Assembly (NCBI GenBank): GCA_964632945.1
Contig: CAZWCX010000042.1
Coordinates: 1 to 51,692, forward strand
Reading direction: 5' to 3'
Length of the DNA: 51,692 nucleotides
Origin: CAZWCX01 sp964632945
GTDB taxonomy: Bacteria > Planctomycetota > MHYJ01 > WSZJ01 > CAZWCX01
Shown here one piece after another: positions 33,648 to 43,557 of the stretch. Position 1 is the stretch's first letter. Each line of letters begins with the position of its first letter. The notes under the pieces were generated by a model. The model had not been told where the DNA came from. It did no database searches and saw only the letters and a program-made list of their open reading frames with translations. Position numbers and translations under genes: made by a program.

Positions 33648-35519
33648 TCACCGTCCGCCCGTCAGGGCCAGCAGCTTGAGATCGTAGACGGGATGCTCGG
33701 CATAGCGCACCATCTCGACGGTCGCCAGCGGCTTCTGCGGGTTGCCCGCGGTCCAGACGAAGAGCCGGCGCCCCGGCGTGTCCACTCCGCACACGTAGTC
33801 GCTGGCGCCGTCCACCAGGCCGAGGGCGTGTTCTCCGGATTGGTAGACCGTTTCCAGGCTCTGCCCGAGCACGCGCGCGACGACGCCGTGGTCTCGCGTC
33901 ACGAACAGCATCTGCGGCATGCCGTTGATCCGGGTGAGATGGACGCCGAGGACCGCCTCCTTCTTTCGCAACAGCACCGTCCCCGCCTCCGGCTTGTCGA
34001 GCCGCCAGGCCAGCACGGAGCCCGAGGCGTCGTCCCCGCCGGCCACCGCCACGACTTCGCCCGAGACGTCGATGCTGGTGATCGAGCCGTGCAGGTTCGG
34101 CTTCCAGCCGGTCAACGCGAGCCGCCGCTGCCGCAGATCCACCGAATAAAGGTGGCTGCCGGAGGCGAAGAAGAGCAGTCCCTCGGGGGTGACCACGACG
34201 CTGCGCGTGGTCTTGTGCGTCCGGGTGACCTCCTCGAACATCAGTTCGGCGCGCTCGCCCGGCTTGTCCAGGCGCCAGCGCGCAAGCCCGTATTCGGAGT
34301 GCGTGGCGAACAACTCCTCGCCCCACACGGCGGCGGAGTTGATGCCCCCGCGCGGCCGCTTCCCCTTGGGGAGCGGGTACTCCCGGACGACCCGCTTGCC
34401 GTCCCAATCCATGACGAACAGGGTCGCCTTGCCGCCGGCCAGGATCCGCGCGCGAACCCCACCCGCCGCTTCGGGGTCGGCAACTTCCTGCACGCGCACC
34501 GAACGCAGGGGCTCGGCAAACCGATGCTCTTCCTTGCGGTCCGGCTGCGCCGGATCGAAGCCCATCACGGTCAGGCCCGCGACCACGAACAACTGCACCG
34601 ACTTCGTTTCCGGGATCCCGTTCCCCTGGAATCCGGGCGCGGCCGGCATCCCCGCCGTGAGCGCGCGCAGGAGCACCCCGAGCACGTCGTCGTCGACGTC
34701 GCTCAACCGCTCCTGCATCTCCAGGACCGACAGGCTGCGCAGGTCCGGTCCCATCAGCTTGGCGTAGACGAGCCCGCGCACCTTCTCGTCCTTCACCGAC
34801 TCGAGCAGTTTCTGCACGTCCTCCGACCGGACCAGTTCGAGGAGCCGCTTGATCTTTTCTCCGCGCCGCTCCTGGTCGACCAGCGCCTCCTCGTGACGTT
34901 CGATCTTCTCCTGCACCCGGGCCCGGTCCATCCGCATCCGGTCGTACTGCCGGCTCGACGCCTCGAACTTGCCGACCTTGCGGAACCCGAGCCCCTTGCC
35001 GAAGAGGGTGCGCTCGAGTTCGGCCCGCAGCGCCGATTCCACCTCGCCCAGGATGTGGGAGCGCATCATCTCGTCGACCGCATGCTGCCCCACGAACGCG
35101 CCCATCGTCTTGCGCACGTCGAAGCCGAGGTAGGACTTGAGGTCGTTCACCGTGAACTGGCTGCCGGTCGAGAAGATGTTCTTGCAGAAATCGCGGACAT
35201 ACACATCCTCGTCGGACTCGATCTGCACGAAGAAGGTCACGTCGACCGTCACCGGGACCTCGTCCTTCGCGAGCAACCCTTCGAGTTTGTACTCGACGGG
35301 GGCCTCCCCTTGCTTGATCAGGACGGCGTCGAACTTGCCGCCGATCTCCTCGCCCTCGTAGGCCACGTGCGGTTTGCCGCCGACCGGGGACACGAGGGCG
35401 ACCGTCTGCGCGGGGACGTAGAATCGCTTGCGCAGCAGTCCGGTGCCGTCCTGGTCGGTCAGGCGCGCGGCGAGGACGGCCCGGTCGGCCAGCCAAGTTC
35501 GCACATCGAAGCGGGACAT
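33648..35519 (-). CDS. SPFH/band-7-like protein with C-terminal beta-propeller
   Basis: A 623-residue protein. Residues 27-185 resemble an SPFH (stomatin/prohibitin/flotillin) domain: a YVPAQTVALVSPVGG strand pair, VPVTVDVTFFVQI in the place of the usual Tdg..v.v.v segment, and the long LRAELERTLFGKGLGF helix and turn. A helical stretch at about 185-250 could form a coiled coil. Residues 305-623 contain repeated four-strand units with short Trp/Asp motifs, fitting a WD40-like propeller. No membrane helix is present, so membrane contact would be peripheral. The ATG at 35519 is preferred to an upstream TTG. It is first in the gene run and has a promoter just upstream. Confidence 0.72.
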   Translation of the reverse strand: MSRFDVRTWLADRAVLAARLTDQDGTGLLRKRFYVPAQTVALVSPVGGKPHVAYEGEEIGGKFDAVLIKQGEAPVEYKLEGLLAKDEVPVTVDVTFFVQIESDEDVYVRDFCKNIFSTGSQFTVNDLKSYLGFDVRKTMGAFVGQHAVDEMMRSHILGEVESALRAELERTLFGKGLGFRKVGKFEASSRQYDRMRMDRARVQEKIERHEEALVDQERRGEKIKRLLELVRSEDVQKLLESVKDEKVRGLVYAKLMGPDLRSLSVLEMQERLSDVDDDVLGVLLRALTAGMPAAPGFQGNGIPETKSVQLFVVAGLTVMGFDPAQPDRKEEHRFAEPLRSVRVQEVADPEAAGGVRARILAGGKATLFVMDWDGKRVVREYPLPKGKRPRGGINSAAVWGEELFATHSEYGLARWRLDKPGERAELMFEEVTRTHKTTRSVVVTPEGLLFFASGSHLYSVDLRQRRLALTGWKPNLHGSITSIDVSGEVVAVAGGDDASGSVLAWRLDKPEAGTVLLRKKEAVLGVHLTRINGMPQMLFVTRDHGVVARVLGQSLETVYQSGEHALGLVDGASDYVCGVDTPGRRLFVWTAGNPQKPLATVEMVRYAEHPVYDLKLLALTGGR

Positions 35520-35594
35520 GCGGGATTCCGGAACGTGGGTCCGCCGCAATCCGATGCAGGACAAAGGGATCTAGCAAGAGGTGAGGCTTGGTCG

Positions 35595-35624
35595 AATGTA
35601 GCAGCCGGTCAACCGGTTTGGCAA
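35595..35624 (-). promoter_or_regulatory. Promoter for the SPFH gene cluster
   Basis: Minus strand TTGCCA (35624-35619), an 18-base spacer and TACATT (35600-35595), giving a start point near 35588 and a leader of about 69 bases. The -35 matches at five of six positions and the -10 at four. Confidence 0.55.
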
Positions 35625-35872
35625 GGGAAACGGGAAGGAATCCCCCGGGCCGGGAAACGCGGACCGCGACCTTCGGGACGGGTCGCCTCGGGGGGGGCGC
35701 TCCGGGCCATCGTCGCGGGCCGGGAACCGCCGGTAGGGTCATCGACGAACTCGATGTCGCCGGCGCCGGGGTTGCAACCCGGGGCGGATCCCGGCGGGGG
35801 ATCATTCCGGACGATCTCGAAGGGGTCGGGAAAGCCCGCGCCGGGGGCGACGGCGGGGCGAGCCCGCGTGTT
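35625..35872. other. Non-coding stretch between two divergent promoters
   Basis: About 250 bases, part of a 414-base gap, between the minus-strand SPFH promoter and the plus-strand two-component promoter. It is G-rich with several runs of five to eight G. Open frames crossing it show no family resemblance. I see no operator-like inverted repeat. Confidence 0.45.
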
Positions 35873-35901
35873 TTGACTCGGCGCGACATGCGGGCTATAA
35901 T
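35873..35901 (+). promoter_or_regulatory. Near-consensus sigma70 promoter of the two-component genes
   Basis: TTGACT (35873-35878), an exact 17-base spacer and TATAAT (35896-35901). The start point is near 35908, leaving a leader of about 26 bases with GAGG five bases before the ATG at 35934. Confidence 0.78.
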
Positions 35902-35933
35902 CCCGGCGCTTCTCTGCTCCGCACGAGGCCGCA

Positions 35934-36679
35934 ATGCCCCGCCACCAGGATGACCGCGCCACGCGCACCGAGGAGTTTGCGTTCCTGAGCGCCCTCGCCG
36001 CCGGGCTGGCGCACGAGATCCGCAATCCCCTGAGCACGATGACGGTGAACCTGCAGTTGCTGCGGGAGGACTTCGACCACGCCTCGACGCCGGAAGGCCA
36101 GCGCGCCTACCGGAAGGTGGAGATCCTGCTCCACGAGACCAAGCGGCTGGAGCGGATCGTGAACGACTTCCTCCGCTTCGCGGGGCGCTACCATCTGGAG
36201 CTCGAGGATCAGGATCTGTCGGCGGTGATCGAGGATATTCTCGACTTCGTGGAGGCGGACCTGACCGCCCACCGCGTGCGGCTGGTGCGTCAGTTGGGCC
36301 GCGGGCTGCCGCTGGTGAGCCTCGACCGGAGCACATTCCGCCAGGCGATCCTGAACGTGCTGATCAACGCCCGGCAGGCGATGCCGGAGGGGGGGGAAAT
36401 CGCGGTGCGGACGTTTGCCCGCGCCGCGGGGGTTGCACTGGAGATTCACGACACCGGGCCGGGGATCCCGGCGGAGAATCTGCCGCGCATCTTCACGGTG
36501 TTCTTCTCGACGAAGAAGGAAGGGACGGGCCTGGGTCTTCCCATCGCCAAACGCATCATCGAAGAGCATGACGGGAGCATCGCGGTGGCGAGCGACCCGG
36601 AGCGGGGCACGACGTTCACGATCGTCCTGCCCCGCGCGGAGGGGGAACTGGTGGACACGGAACCTCGGTCGAGGGACGC

Positions 36680-36683
<4 letters not shown>
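35934..36683 (+). CDS. NtrB-like sensor histidine kinase without a sensor domain
   Basis: A 249-residue histidine kinase that starts almost directly with the dimerisation/phospho-acceptor helix: H27 in GLAHEIRNPL. The catalytic domain has the N box (LNVLINARQAMPEGG), G1 (DTGPGIP), F box (FFSTKKEGTGLGL) and G2. There is no membrane helix and no PAS or GAF domain, so it must receive its signal through another protein. It phosphorylates, presumably, the NtrC-type regulator whose ATG overlaps its stop (ATGA). The promoter at 35873 drives the pair. Confidence 0.92.
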
Positions 36684-38056
<1,373 letters not shown>

Positions 38057-38176
38057 CGCGCCTCTCCCCTCGGATCGCGGGTCCGGCCGGGGCGCAAGGG
38101 ATGGGCGACGCCCGGACGCAAGACCGGCGGGAGGGGGACGTGGGGCGGCCGGGGCCGAACCGGGAAGGGGCGGACC

Positions 38177-38542
38177 ATGCCGAGTTTCGTCGTGCAGGAA
38201 CACTTCACGGAGCCCCACCACTACGACTTGATGCTCGAGCGCGGGGAGGCGCTGGCGACCTGGGCGGTGCCGGTACCGCCGGAGGAGATCGAAGGCGCGG
38301 TAGAGGCGCCGCGGCTGGCCGACCATCGCCGGCGCTACCTCACCTACGAAGGGGAGATCGGCGGCGGGCGCGGGCGCGTGCGGATTCATGACCGCGGAGC
38401 CTACGAGGAGGAAGCGTGGGAGGACGCGGAGATTCGCGTGACTCTCGCGGGCGAGCGGCTGTCCGGGACCTGGCGGCTGACCGCCGCCGGCCGGGACGAC
38501 GCGCGCGGCCGGCCGCTCTGGCGAATCGAACGGGTGACCTGA
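38177..38542 (+). CDS. Stand-alone LigD-type 3'-phosphoesterase domain
   Basis: A 121-residue protein matching the PE domain of bacterial NHEJ ligase LigD, which trims 3' ends of broken DNA. Metal and catalytic positions fit the remembered pattern: H9, H15 and D17 in VVQEHFTEPHHYDLMLE, then H50 and Y54 in ADHRRRYLTYEG, with the same spacing as in the Pseudomonas enzyme. One expected arginine in the HYDLRLE motif is methionine here (M19), and the N-terminal arm is absent, so activity is uncertain. No ligase, polymerase or Ku gene is nearby. Confidence 0.8.
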   Translation: MPSFVVQEHFTEPHHYDLMLERGEALATWAVPVPPEEIEGAVEAPRLADHRRRYLTYEGEIGGGRGRVRIHDRGAYEEEAWEDAEIRVTLAGERLSGTWRLTAAGRDDARGRPLWRIERVT

Positions 38543-38586
38543 CTCCGCCCGATCGGGAGAAAGTCCGCGGCACCCGCCCGAGCGCG

Positions 38587-39366
38587 TCAGTAACTGCGCA
38601 TCTTCGGGGTCAGCAGCAGGACGGAGCGCACGTGGGGACGCGAGGCGCCCGAACGCAGGAACACCGAACCGAGCGTATCCACCGGGGTGTCGGCGTTGCC
38701 GACCAGGATGGACTCGCCGTCCCGCACGATCGCCTCGACTGCGAGGTCCGGGAAGGAGATGGTTTGCTGTCCTTCCGCCGCGTAGTAGACGAGCACGGGG
38801 AGAATCCGCAGCTTGAGCTCGCCGGACGGAATCTGCTGCGGGGTGACCTCCAGGTGGAACACCGCCTGCGCGACGTCGAGGACCTTCATCTCCTGGCGGC
38901 GGTCGCAGTGACTCAGCTTGATCGGCGGAACCTGCTCGTGTCCGACCCGGAACCGGCCGGTGGAGTTTCCCAGGACCATCAGGCTCTGCCAGGGACGGCG
39001 GCTGAGGACGGCGCTGCCCTCGCCCCCGGAGAGCGCGCCGAAGAAGCGGCGCCCCGCGAGGCCGGCGCGCAATCCGTTCCGGGCCAACGTCTCCGCGCCG
39101 CCGGACATTACGAGATCCGCTTCCACCGGGCCGAACGACCCCTCGATCGCGGGCGCGGACCCGGCATTGTAGTCGATCCAGTCCACGTCGATCTGGATGT
39201 TGAGCGCCTGGCTGGTCCGCGTGACCACCGGGGCGACCCGGCTCCGGTACGACGTGCTCAGGTACTGGTCCTCGGAGTCGCCCCGCGGGGGATCATTGGG
39301 GGCGACCGGGACCATGCAACCGGCGAGGGCGAGCGCCAGCGCGCCCGGGAACCACGGAAATCGCAT
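38587..39366 (-). CDS. Lipoprotein of unknown function
   Basis: A 259-residue protein with a short signal peptide ending in a lipobox (LALAGC, Cys at 17), so it should be lipid-anchored. The mature part is beta-rich. The C-terminal third (AIVRDGESILVGNAD, then VRSVLLLTPKM) resembles the strand pattern at the end of secretin domains, but length and the rest do not fit a secretin. I chose the ATG at 39366, preceded by GGGGAAG, over the one at 39381, which lacks a ribosome site. It is convergent with the phosphoesterase and divergent from the acyltransferase. Confidence 0.7.
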   Translation of the reverse strand: MRFPWFPGALALALAGCMVPVAPNDPPRGDSEDQYLSTSYRSRVAPVVTRTSQALNIQIDVDWIDYNAGSAPAIEGSFGPVEADLVMSGGAETLARNGLRAGLAGRRFFGALSGGEGSAVLSRRPWQSLMVLGNSTGRFRVGHEQVPPIKLSHCDRRQEMKVLDVAQAVFHLEVTPQQIPSGELKLRILPVLVYYAAEGQQTISFPDLAVEAIVRDGESILVGNADTPVDTLGSVFLRSGASRPHVRSVLLLTPKMRSY

Positions 39367-39509
39367 CGAAATCTTCCCCATCGAGACGGAGGCAGCCGGG
39401 GTAACCGGGGGCGGGTCCCCGCGTTCCGTGCTCGAGTGTAAACGGACGGTTGCGCGCAGGGGAACAAAAACCGCCCCCCAGACTCGGCCGCCGACGCACG
39501 GCGGACCGC

Positions 39510-39515
39510 GGGAGG
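39510..39515 (+). promoter_or_regulatory. Ribosome binding site that selects a TTG start
   Basis: GGGAGG five bases before TTG at 39521. A GTG at 39515 overlaps the site itself, so it cannot use it. Longer in-frame extensions run into the divergent lipoprotein gene. Confidence 0.6.
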
Positions 39516-39520
39516 TGTCG

Positions 39521-40945
39521 TTGCCGGAAGATCGTTCGGTCGTCTACGAGGGCCTGCGCGCCGTGTTGCACCGCGCGCTCCGGATTTTCTACCGTCGGAT
39601 CGAGATCGCGGGCGCCGAACTCGTCCCGGAAGGCAAGCCGCTCATCTTCGTCGGCAACCACGTGAACGGAATCGTCGATCCGCTCCTCATCGCCCTGGTC
39701 ACGCAGCGCCAGATCCGCTTCATGGCCAAGGCGCCGCTCTTCCAGACGCTCACCTTCGGCCCCCTGCTCCGGTCCGTCAACGCCCTGCCGGTCCACCGGC
39801 GCGACCCGCGCGACTATCCGGACGGAAAGATTCCTGAAGATCTGCCCCACGACGAAATGTTCAAGGCCGCGTACGATACCCTGGCCCGCGGAGGCAACCT
39901 CTGCCTCTTTCCCGAAGGAATCAGCCACACCTACCCGCAGCTGCAGGAGCTCAAGACCGGGGCGGCCCGGATCCTGCTGGGGGCCGAGGCGCAGCACGGC
40001 TACTCGCTCGACGTGCAGATGGTCCCGGTCGGTCTCACCTTCGAAAACCAGGGGCTGTTCCGGTCCCACTGCTTCATCCGCGTCGGCCCTCCGCTGTCGG
40101 GGCGGCCTTACTTCGACCTCCACCGCCAGGACCCGGTGGAGGCGGCGCGCCGGCTCACGGCCGACCTGAAGGAGTCCTTGCGCGGGGTCACCCTCAATTT
40201 CGAAACCGAGGAGGAGAAGCGGTTTTTCCTCGCCGCCGCGGAGATGGTCCACGGCCGGAAACGATTCGATGAACGGCTGCTCCAGGTCGTGCGCGAGTGG
40301 ACCCCTGTCTACCGCTTCTACCGGGAGCAGCGGCCGGAGGTGCTGGAGGGTTTCAAGTCGCGCCTGGCCGACTACATCGACTACCGGGACGCGATCAATC
40401 TGCAGGAGCGCAGCGTGAACCTCCGGGCCTCCGCGTGGGCGCCCTTGCTGTTCGTCGCGCGCGCCGTTCCCGTGGTGCTGGCCGCGCTGATCTTCGTCCC
40501 GGCCGGGTTCGTGATGAACGCGGTGCCCTTCTTCCTGTGTCGGATCGTGGGGCGCAGCCGGAAGTTCCTCGACGAACGGGCGACGGCGCAGATGGTGGCG
40601 GGGTTCCTTTTCTATCCGCCGACCTGGCTGGCCTGGGCGATCGGAATCGGGCTGCAGGCGGATCACCTCCTCGCCGGCGTAGGCGCGCTGTTCGCTGCCC
40701 CGCTCCTCGGTCTGCTGTCGGTCTGGATCGTGGCCTTCCTCGGCCAGCAAGTGGACGTCGCGAAGGCCTTCTTCTTCTTCCGCATGAATTCAAGACTGCA
40801 AGAGTTCCTGCTGCGCAAGCGCGCGGAGCTGATGAGGCAACTCGAGGACGCGCGCCGGGAAGCGGAACTGGCGCAACCCGCGCCAGCCCCCCCGGGGGTG
40901 AGCCGGGGCGTACCGGGCCGGACGGCGGAATCCGCGCCGAATTGA
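39521..40945 (+). CDS. PlsC-type 1-acyl-glycerol-phosphate acyltransferase family protein
   Basis: A 474-residue membrane acyltransferase. Block I is NHVNGIVD (46-53) and block III is FPEGIS (130-135), both intact; these carry the catalytic HX4D and the phosphate-binding residues that move acyl groups onto lysophosphatidate or similar acceptors. The C-terminal part, unlike minimal PlsC, has about four membrane helices (about 305-340 and 360-410) followed by a charged helix. This longer form resembles GPAT/DHAPAT-like bacterial proteins. The start is TTG by ribosome-site spacing. The stop overlaps the -35 of the next promoter. Confidence 0.82.
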   Translation: MPEDRSVVYEGLRAVLHRALRIFYRRIEIAGAELVPEGKPLIFVGNHVNGIVDPLLIALVTQRQIRFMAKAPLFQTLTFGPLLRSVNALPVHRRDPRDYPDGKIPEDLPHDEMFKAAYDTLARGGNLCLFPEGISHTYPQLQELKTGAARILLGAEAQHGYSLDVQMVPVGLTFENQGLFRSHCFIRVGPPLSGRPYFDLHRQDPVEAARRLTADLKESLRGVTLNFETEEEKRFFLAAAEMVHGRKRFDERLLQVVREWTPVYRFYREQRPEVLEGFKSRLADYIDYRDAINLQERSVNLRASAWAPLLFVARAVPVVLAALIFVPAGFVMNAVPFFLCRIVGRSRKFLDERATAQMVAGFLFYPPTWLAWAIGIGLQADHLLAGVGALFAAPLLGLLSVWIVAFLGQQVDVAKAFFFFRMNSRLQEFLLRKRAELMRQLEDARREAELAQPAPAPPGVSRGVPGRTAESAPN

Positions 40946-40970
40946 CCCCCGCGCGGGGCCGTGTTATACT
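40942..40970 (+). promoter_or_regulatory. Promoter for the M64 peptidase gene
   Basis: TTGACC (40942-40947), a 17-base spacer and TATACT (40965-40970). The -35 contains the stop codon of the acyltransferase gene. The start point would be near 40977, about 25 bases before the ATG at 41002. Confidence 0.65.
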
Positions 40971-41001
40971 CCGCGCGCTCGTCCCGAACCATGGGGGAAG
41001 G

Positions 41002-42000
41002 ATGGTCGACTTGCGCCGCGTTCTCGCGCTCGTCCTCTGCGTGCTCCTCCTCCTGGCCCCCGAGGCCTCTTCCCAAGCCCCTCCGAATCCGCAGCCCTTC
41101 CGCTACCAGGGACTCAAGGTCCGCACCCTCCTGAGGTGCGGCGCCACCGGCGACAAGATCGACGTCGTCATCCTCGGCGACGGGTATCTGAAAAGCCACC
41201 TCGGCACGGGCGGGAAGTTCGAGAAGGACGTGACCGCCTTCAAAGAGCATTTCTTCAACGAGATTCCGTTCAAGCACTTCCGCGACTCCTTCAACTGGTA
41301 CTCGGTCTACGTGGAGTCGTTCGATGAAGGGGCGGAGGACGGTCCGAGCCGCAACGAAAAGCGAAACGCCTTCAACAGCTCCTATCACATCGGCGGCATC
41401 GAGCGGCTGCTGCAATTCCAGGATTCCCGCGCGGTGATGGAAGCCGCGCGCAACGCCCCCGCCATCGACATCATCTTCGTCATCGTGAACGACCGGCGCT
41501 ACGGCGGGAGCGGTGGGACGGTGCGGGATCGAGAGACCGGCCGTCTGATTCCGGCCCCCTGCTTTTCCTCCCACGGGGTCCCCTCCTACCAGGTCGCCAT
41601 TCATGAGCTGGGGCACTCTTTCGCCAACCTCGGCGACGAATACGTCGACGAGACGGTCCAGTCGAGCTACCCCCTGCCGCGCGGCGGCCGCGACCTCGAG
41701 AATCCGAACCTCACGCGGTTGGAGGACGCGGACGAACTGTCGCCGGCGGAGTTGCGCCAGAAGCTCAAGTGGGGCCACTTCCTCGACCTCCCCGGGGCCG
41801 AAGGGCGCGTGGGCGTGCACGAGGGGGGGTTCTTCCGCGAAAAGGGGGTCTGGCGACCGAGCGCGAACTGCAAGATGCGCACCTACGATGAACCCTTCTG
41901 CCCGGTGTGCTGCGAGGCGATCGTCCGCAAGATCCACGACCTCACGCGGCGTCCGTTCGACGACGCCGCCTACCACCGGCGCTACCCGATCGGGAAGTGA
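41002..42000 (+). CDS. Secreted M64-family zinc metallopeptidase
   Basis: A 332-residue protein with an N-terminal signal peptide (hydrophobic 7-20, then EASSQA). The catalytic site is HELGH (201-205) continuing as SFANLGDEY, the M64 (IgA peptidase) signature. An upstream VVILGDGYL segment is also typical of the family. Despite the family name most members are not immunoglobulin proteases; the substrate is unknown. Four cysteines near the C-terminus (CKMRTYDEPFCPVCCE) could bind metal or form disulfides. It has its own promoter and lies seven bases before purB, an unrelated gene. Confidence 0.88.
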   Translation: MVDLRRVLALVLCVLLLLAPEASSQAPPNPQPFRYQGLKVRTLLRCGATGDKIDVVILGDGYLKSHLGTGGKFEKDVTAFKEHFFNEIPFKHFRDSFNWYSVYVESFDEGAEDGPSRNEKRNAFNSSYHIGGIERLLQFQDSRAVMEAARNAPAIDIIFVIVNDRRYGGSGGTVRDRETGRLIPAPCFSSHGVPSYQVAIHELGHSFANLGDEYVDETVQSSYPLPRGGRDLENPNLTRLEDADELSPAELRQKLKWGHFLDLPGAEGRVGVHEGGFFREKGVWRPSANCKMRTYDEPFCPVCCEAIVRKIHDLTRRPFDDAAYHRRYPIGK

Positions 42001-42007
42001 ATCCGCC

Positions 42008-43450
42008 ATGACCGGCGAAGTCGATCGCACCCGGTATGTGAATCCGCTGGCCGAGCGCTATGCCGGCCGGCCCATGCTCGAGGTCTTTTCCGACCGCACC
42101 AAGTTCACCACCTGGCGACGTCTGTGGATTGCGCTGGCGGAAGCCGAACAGGAGCTGGGCTTGCCCGTCACCGAGGCGCAGCTCGCCGAAATGCGCGCCC
42201 GGGTCGAGGACATTCCGTACGCGGACGCGGCGCGGTGGGAACGGGAACTCCGCCATGACGTGATGGCGCACATCCGCGCCTTTGCGCAGCAGTGTCCGGC
42301 CGCGGCGCCGATCATCCATCTGGGCGCGACCTCGGCCTACGTCGTCGACAACACCGACTTGATCGTCCTCCGACAGGCACTCCGCCTCCTGCGGGCGCGA
42401 CTGGTCCGGGGGATGCGGCGTCTCGCGGACTTCGTCGGCCGGTGGGCCGATCAACCGACGCTCGGCTTCACGCATTTCCAGCCCGCGCAGATCACCACGG
42501 TCGGGAAACGCGCCTGCCTCTGGCTCCAGGACTTCCTCTTCGATCTCTGCGATCTCGAAGCGCGCGAGGCGGACCTCGGGTTCCTGGGCGTCAAGGGGGC
42601 GACCGGAACGCAGGCCAGCTTCCTCTCGCTGTTCGAGGGGGACGAGGGCAAGGTGCTGGAGCTGGACCGTCGGGTCGCGCGCAAGATGGGGTTCCTGAGC
42701 ACGTACCCCATCAGCGGCCAGACCTATCCGCGCAAAGTCGACTACCGCGTCCTGGCGGTCCTGTCGGGCGTCGCGCAATCGGCCGCGAAGTTCGCGTCGG
42801 ACCTGCGGCTGCTCCAGTCGATGCGGGAGGTCGAGGAGCCATTCGAGAAGGAGCAGGTCGGCAGTTCCGCAATGGCCTACAAGCGGAATCCGATGCGCTG
42901 CGAGCGCATCAACTCGCTGGCGCGGTTCGTGATCGTGGGCGCGGAAAACGCGGCGCACACGGCGTCGGCCCAGTGGTTCGAGCGCACGCTGGACGACTCC
43001 GCAAATCGGCGGCTGGCGTTGCCGGAGAGTTTCCTGGCCGCCGACGCGATCCTGATCCTGTTCGCCAACGTGGCCGGCGGGCTCGTGGTCCACCCGGCCA
43101 TGATCGATAAGCACCTGCGCGAAGAGGTGCCGTTCATGGCGACGGAGAACATCCTGATGGAGGCGGTGCGGACGGGAGGGGATCGCCAGCTCCTCCACGA
43201 GCGGATCCGCCTGCACAGCCTGGCGGCGGCCGAATGCGTAAAACAGGGGCAGCCGAACGACCTCCCCGGGCGCCTGGAAGGAGACGAAGCCTTCGCGGCC
43301 ATTCGCGGGCGCATGGCCGCGCTCCTCGACCCCCGGCAATATGTGGGACTGGCCCCGCGGCAGGCGCGCGAGTTCCTCGAAACGCACGTCCGCCCCGCGT
43401 TGGACCGGAACGTGGGGCTCCCGGAGTTGGAGGGGGACGTGACCGTCTAG
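42008..43450 (+). CDS. purB: Adenylosuccinate lyase
   Basis: A 480-residue fumarase/aspartase-superfamily enzyme for two steps of purine synthesis: release of fumarate from SAICAR and from adenylosuccinate. Signatures are HDV (83-85), HLGATSAYVVDNTD (104-117), TLGFTHFQPAQ with the catalytic His (H156), and the flexible loop GSSAMAYKRNP (285-295) carrying the catalytic Ser. The family usually has MPYK, so MAYK is a small variation. Length is normal. A weak GAAG site precedes the ATG. Coupling to the M64 gene is by proximity only. Confidence 0.94.
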   Translation: MTGEVDRTRYVNPLAERYAGRPMLEVFSDRTKFTTWRRLWIALAEAEQELGLPVTEAQLAEMRARVEDIPYADAARWERELRHDVMAHIRAFAQQCPAAAPIIHLGATSAYVVDNTDLIVLRQALRLLRARLVRGMRRLADFVGRWADQPTLGFTHFQPAQITTVGKRACLWLQDFLFDLCDLEAREADLGFLGVKGATGTQASFLSLFEGDEGKVLELDRRVARKMGFLSTYPISGQTYPRKVDYRVLAVLSGVAQSAAKFASDLRLLQSMREVEEPFEKEQVGSSAMAYKRNPMRCERINSLARFVIVGAENAAHTASAQWFERTLDDSANRRLALPESFLAADAILILFANVAGGLVVHPAMIDKHLREEVPFMATENILMEAVRTGGDRQLLHERIRLHSLAAAECVKQGQPNDLPGRLEGDEAFAAIRGRMAALLDPRQYVGLAPRQAREFLETHVRPALDRNVGLPELEGDVTV

Positions 43451-43557
43451 GCGCGACGTCGGGGAAGGTCCCCGGCGACCGTCCGGACGCGCCCCCCGCG
43501 CATCCGCCGCGAATCGCCGCATCGATCCCTCCACCGCTGGTCAGGCAGGTTCCCGCC

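Noticed and set aside
33076..36336. A 1086-codon minus-strand frame across the SPFH gene and the histidine kinase
   Set aside because: Out of frame with the SPFH-propeller protein and antisense to the histidine kinase; it crosses two well-formed promoters.
38587..39366. Lipoprotein as a secretin
   Set aside because: The final strands look secretin-like, but the protein is too short and lacks the other secretin modules.
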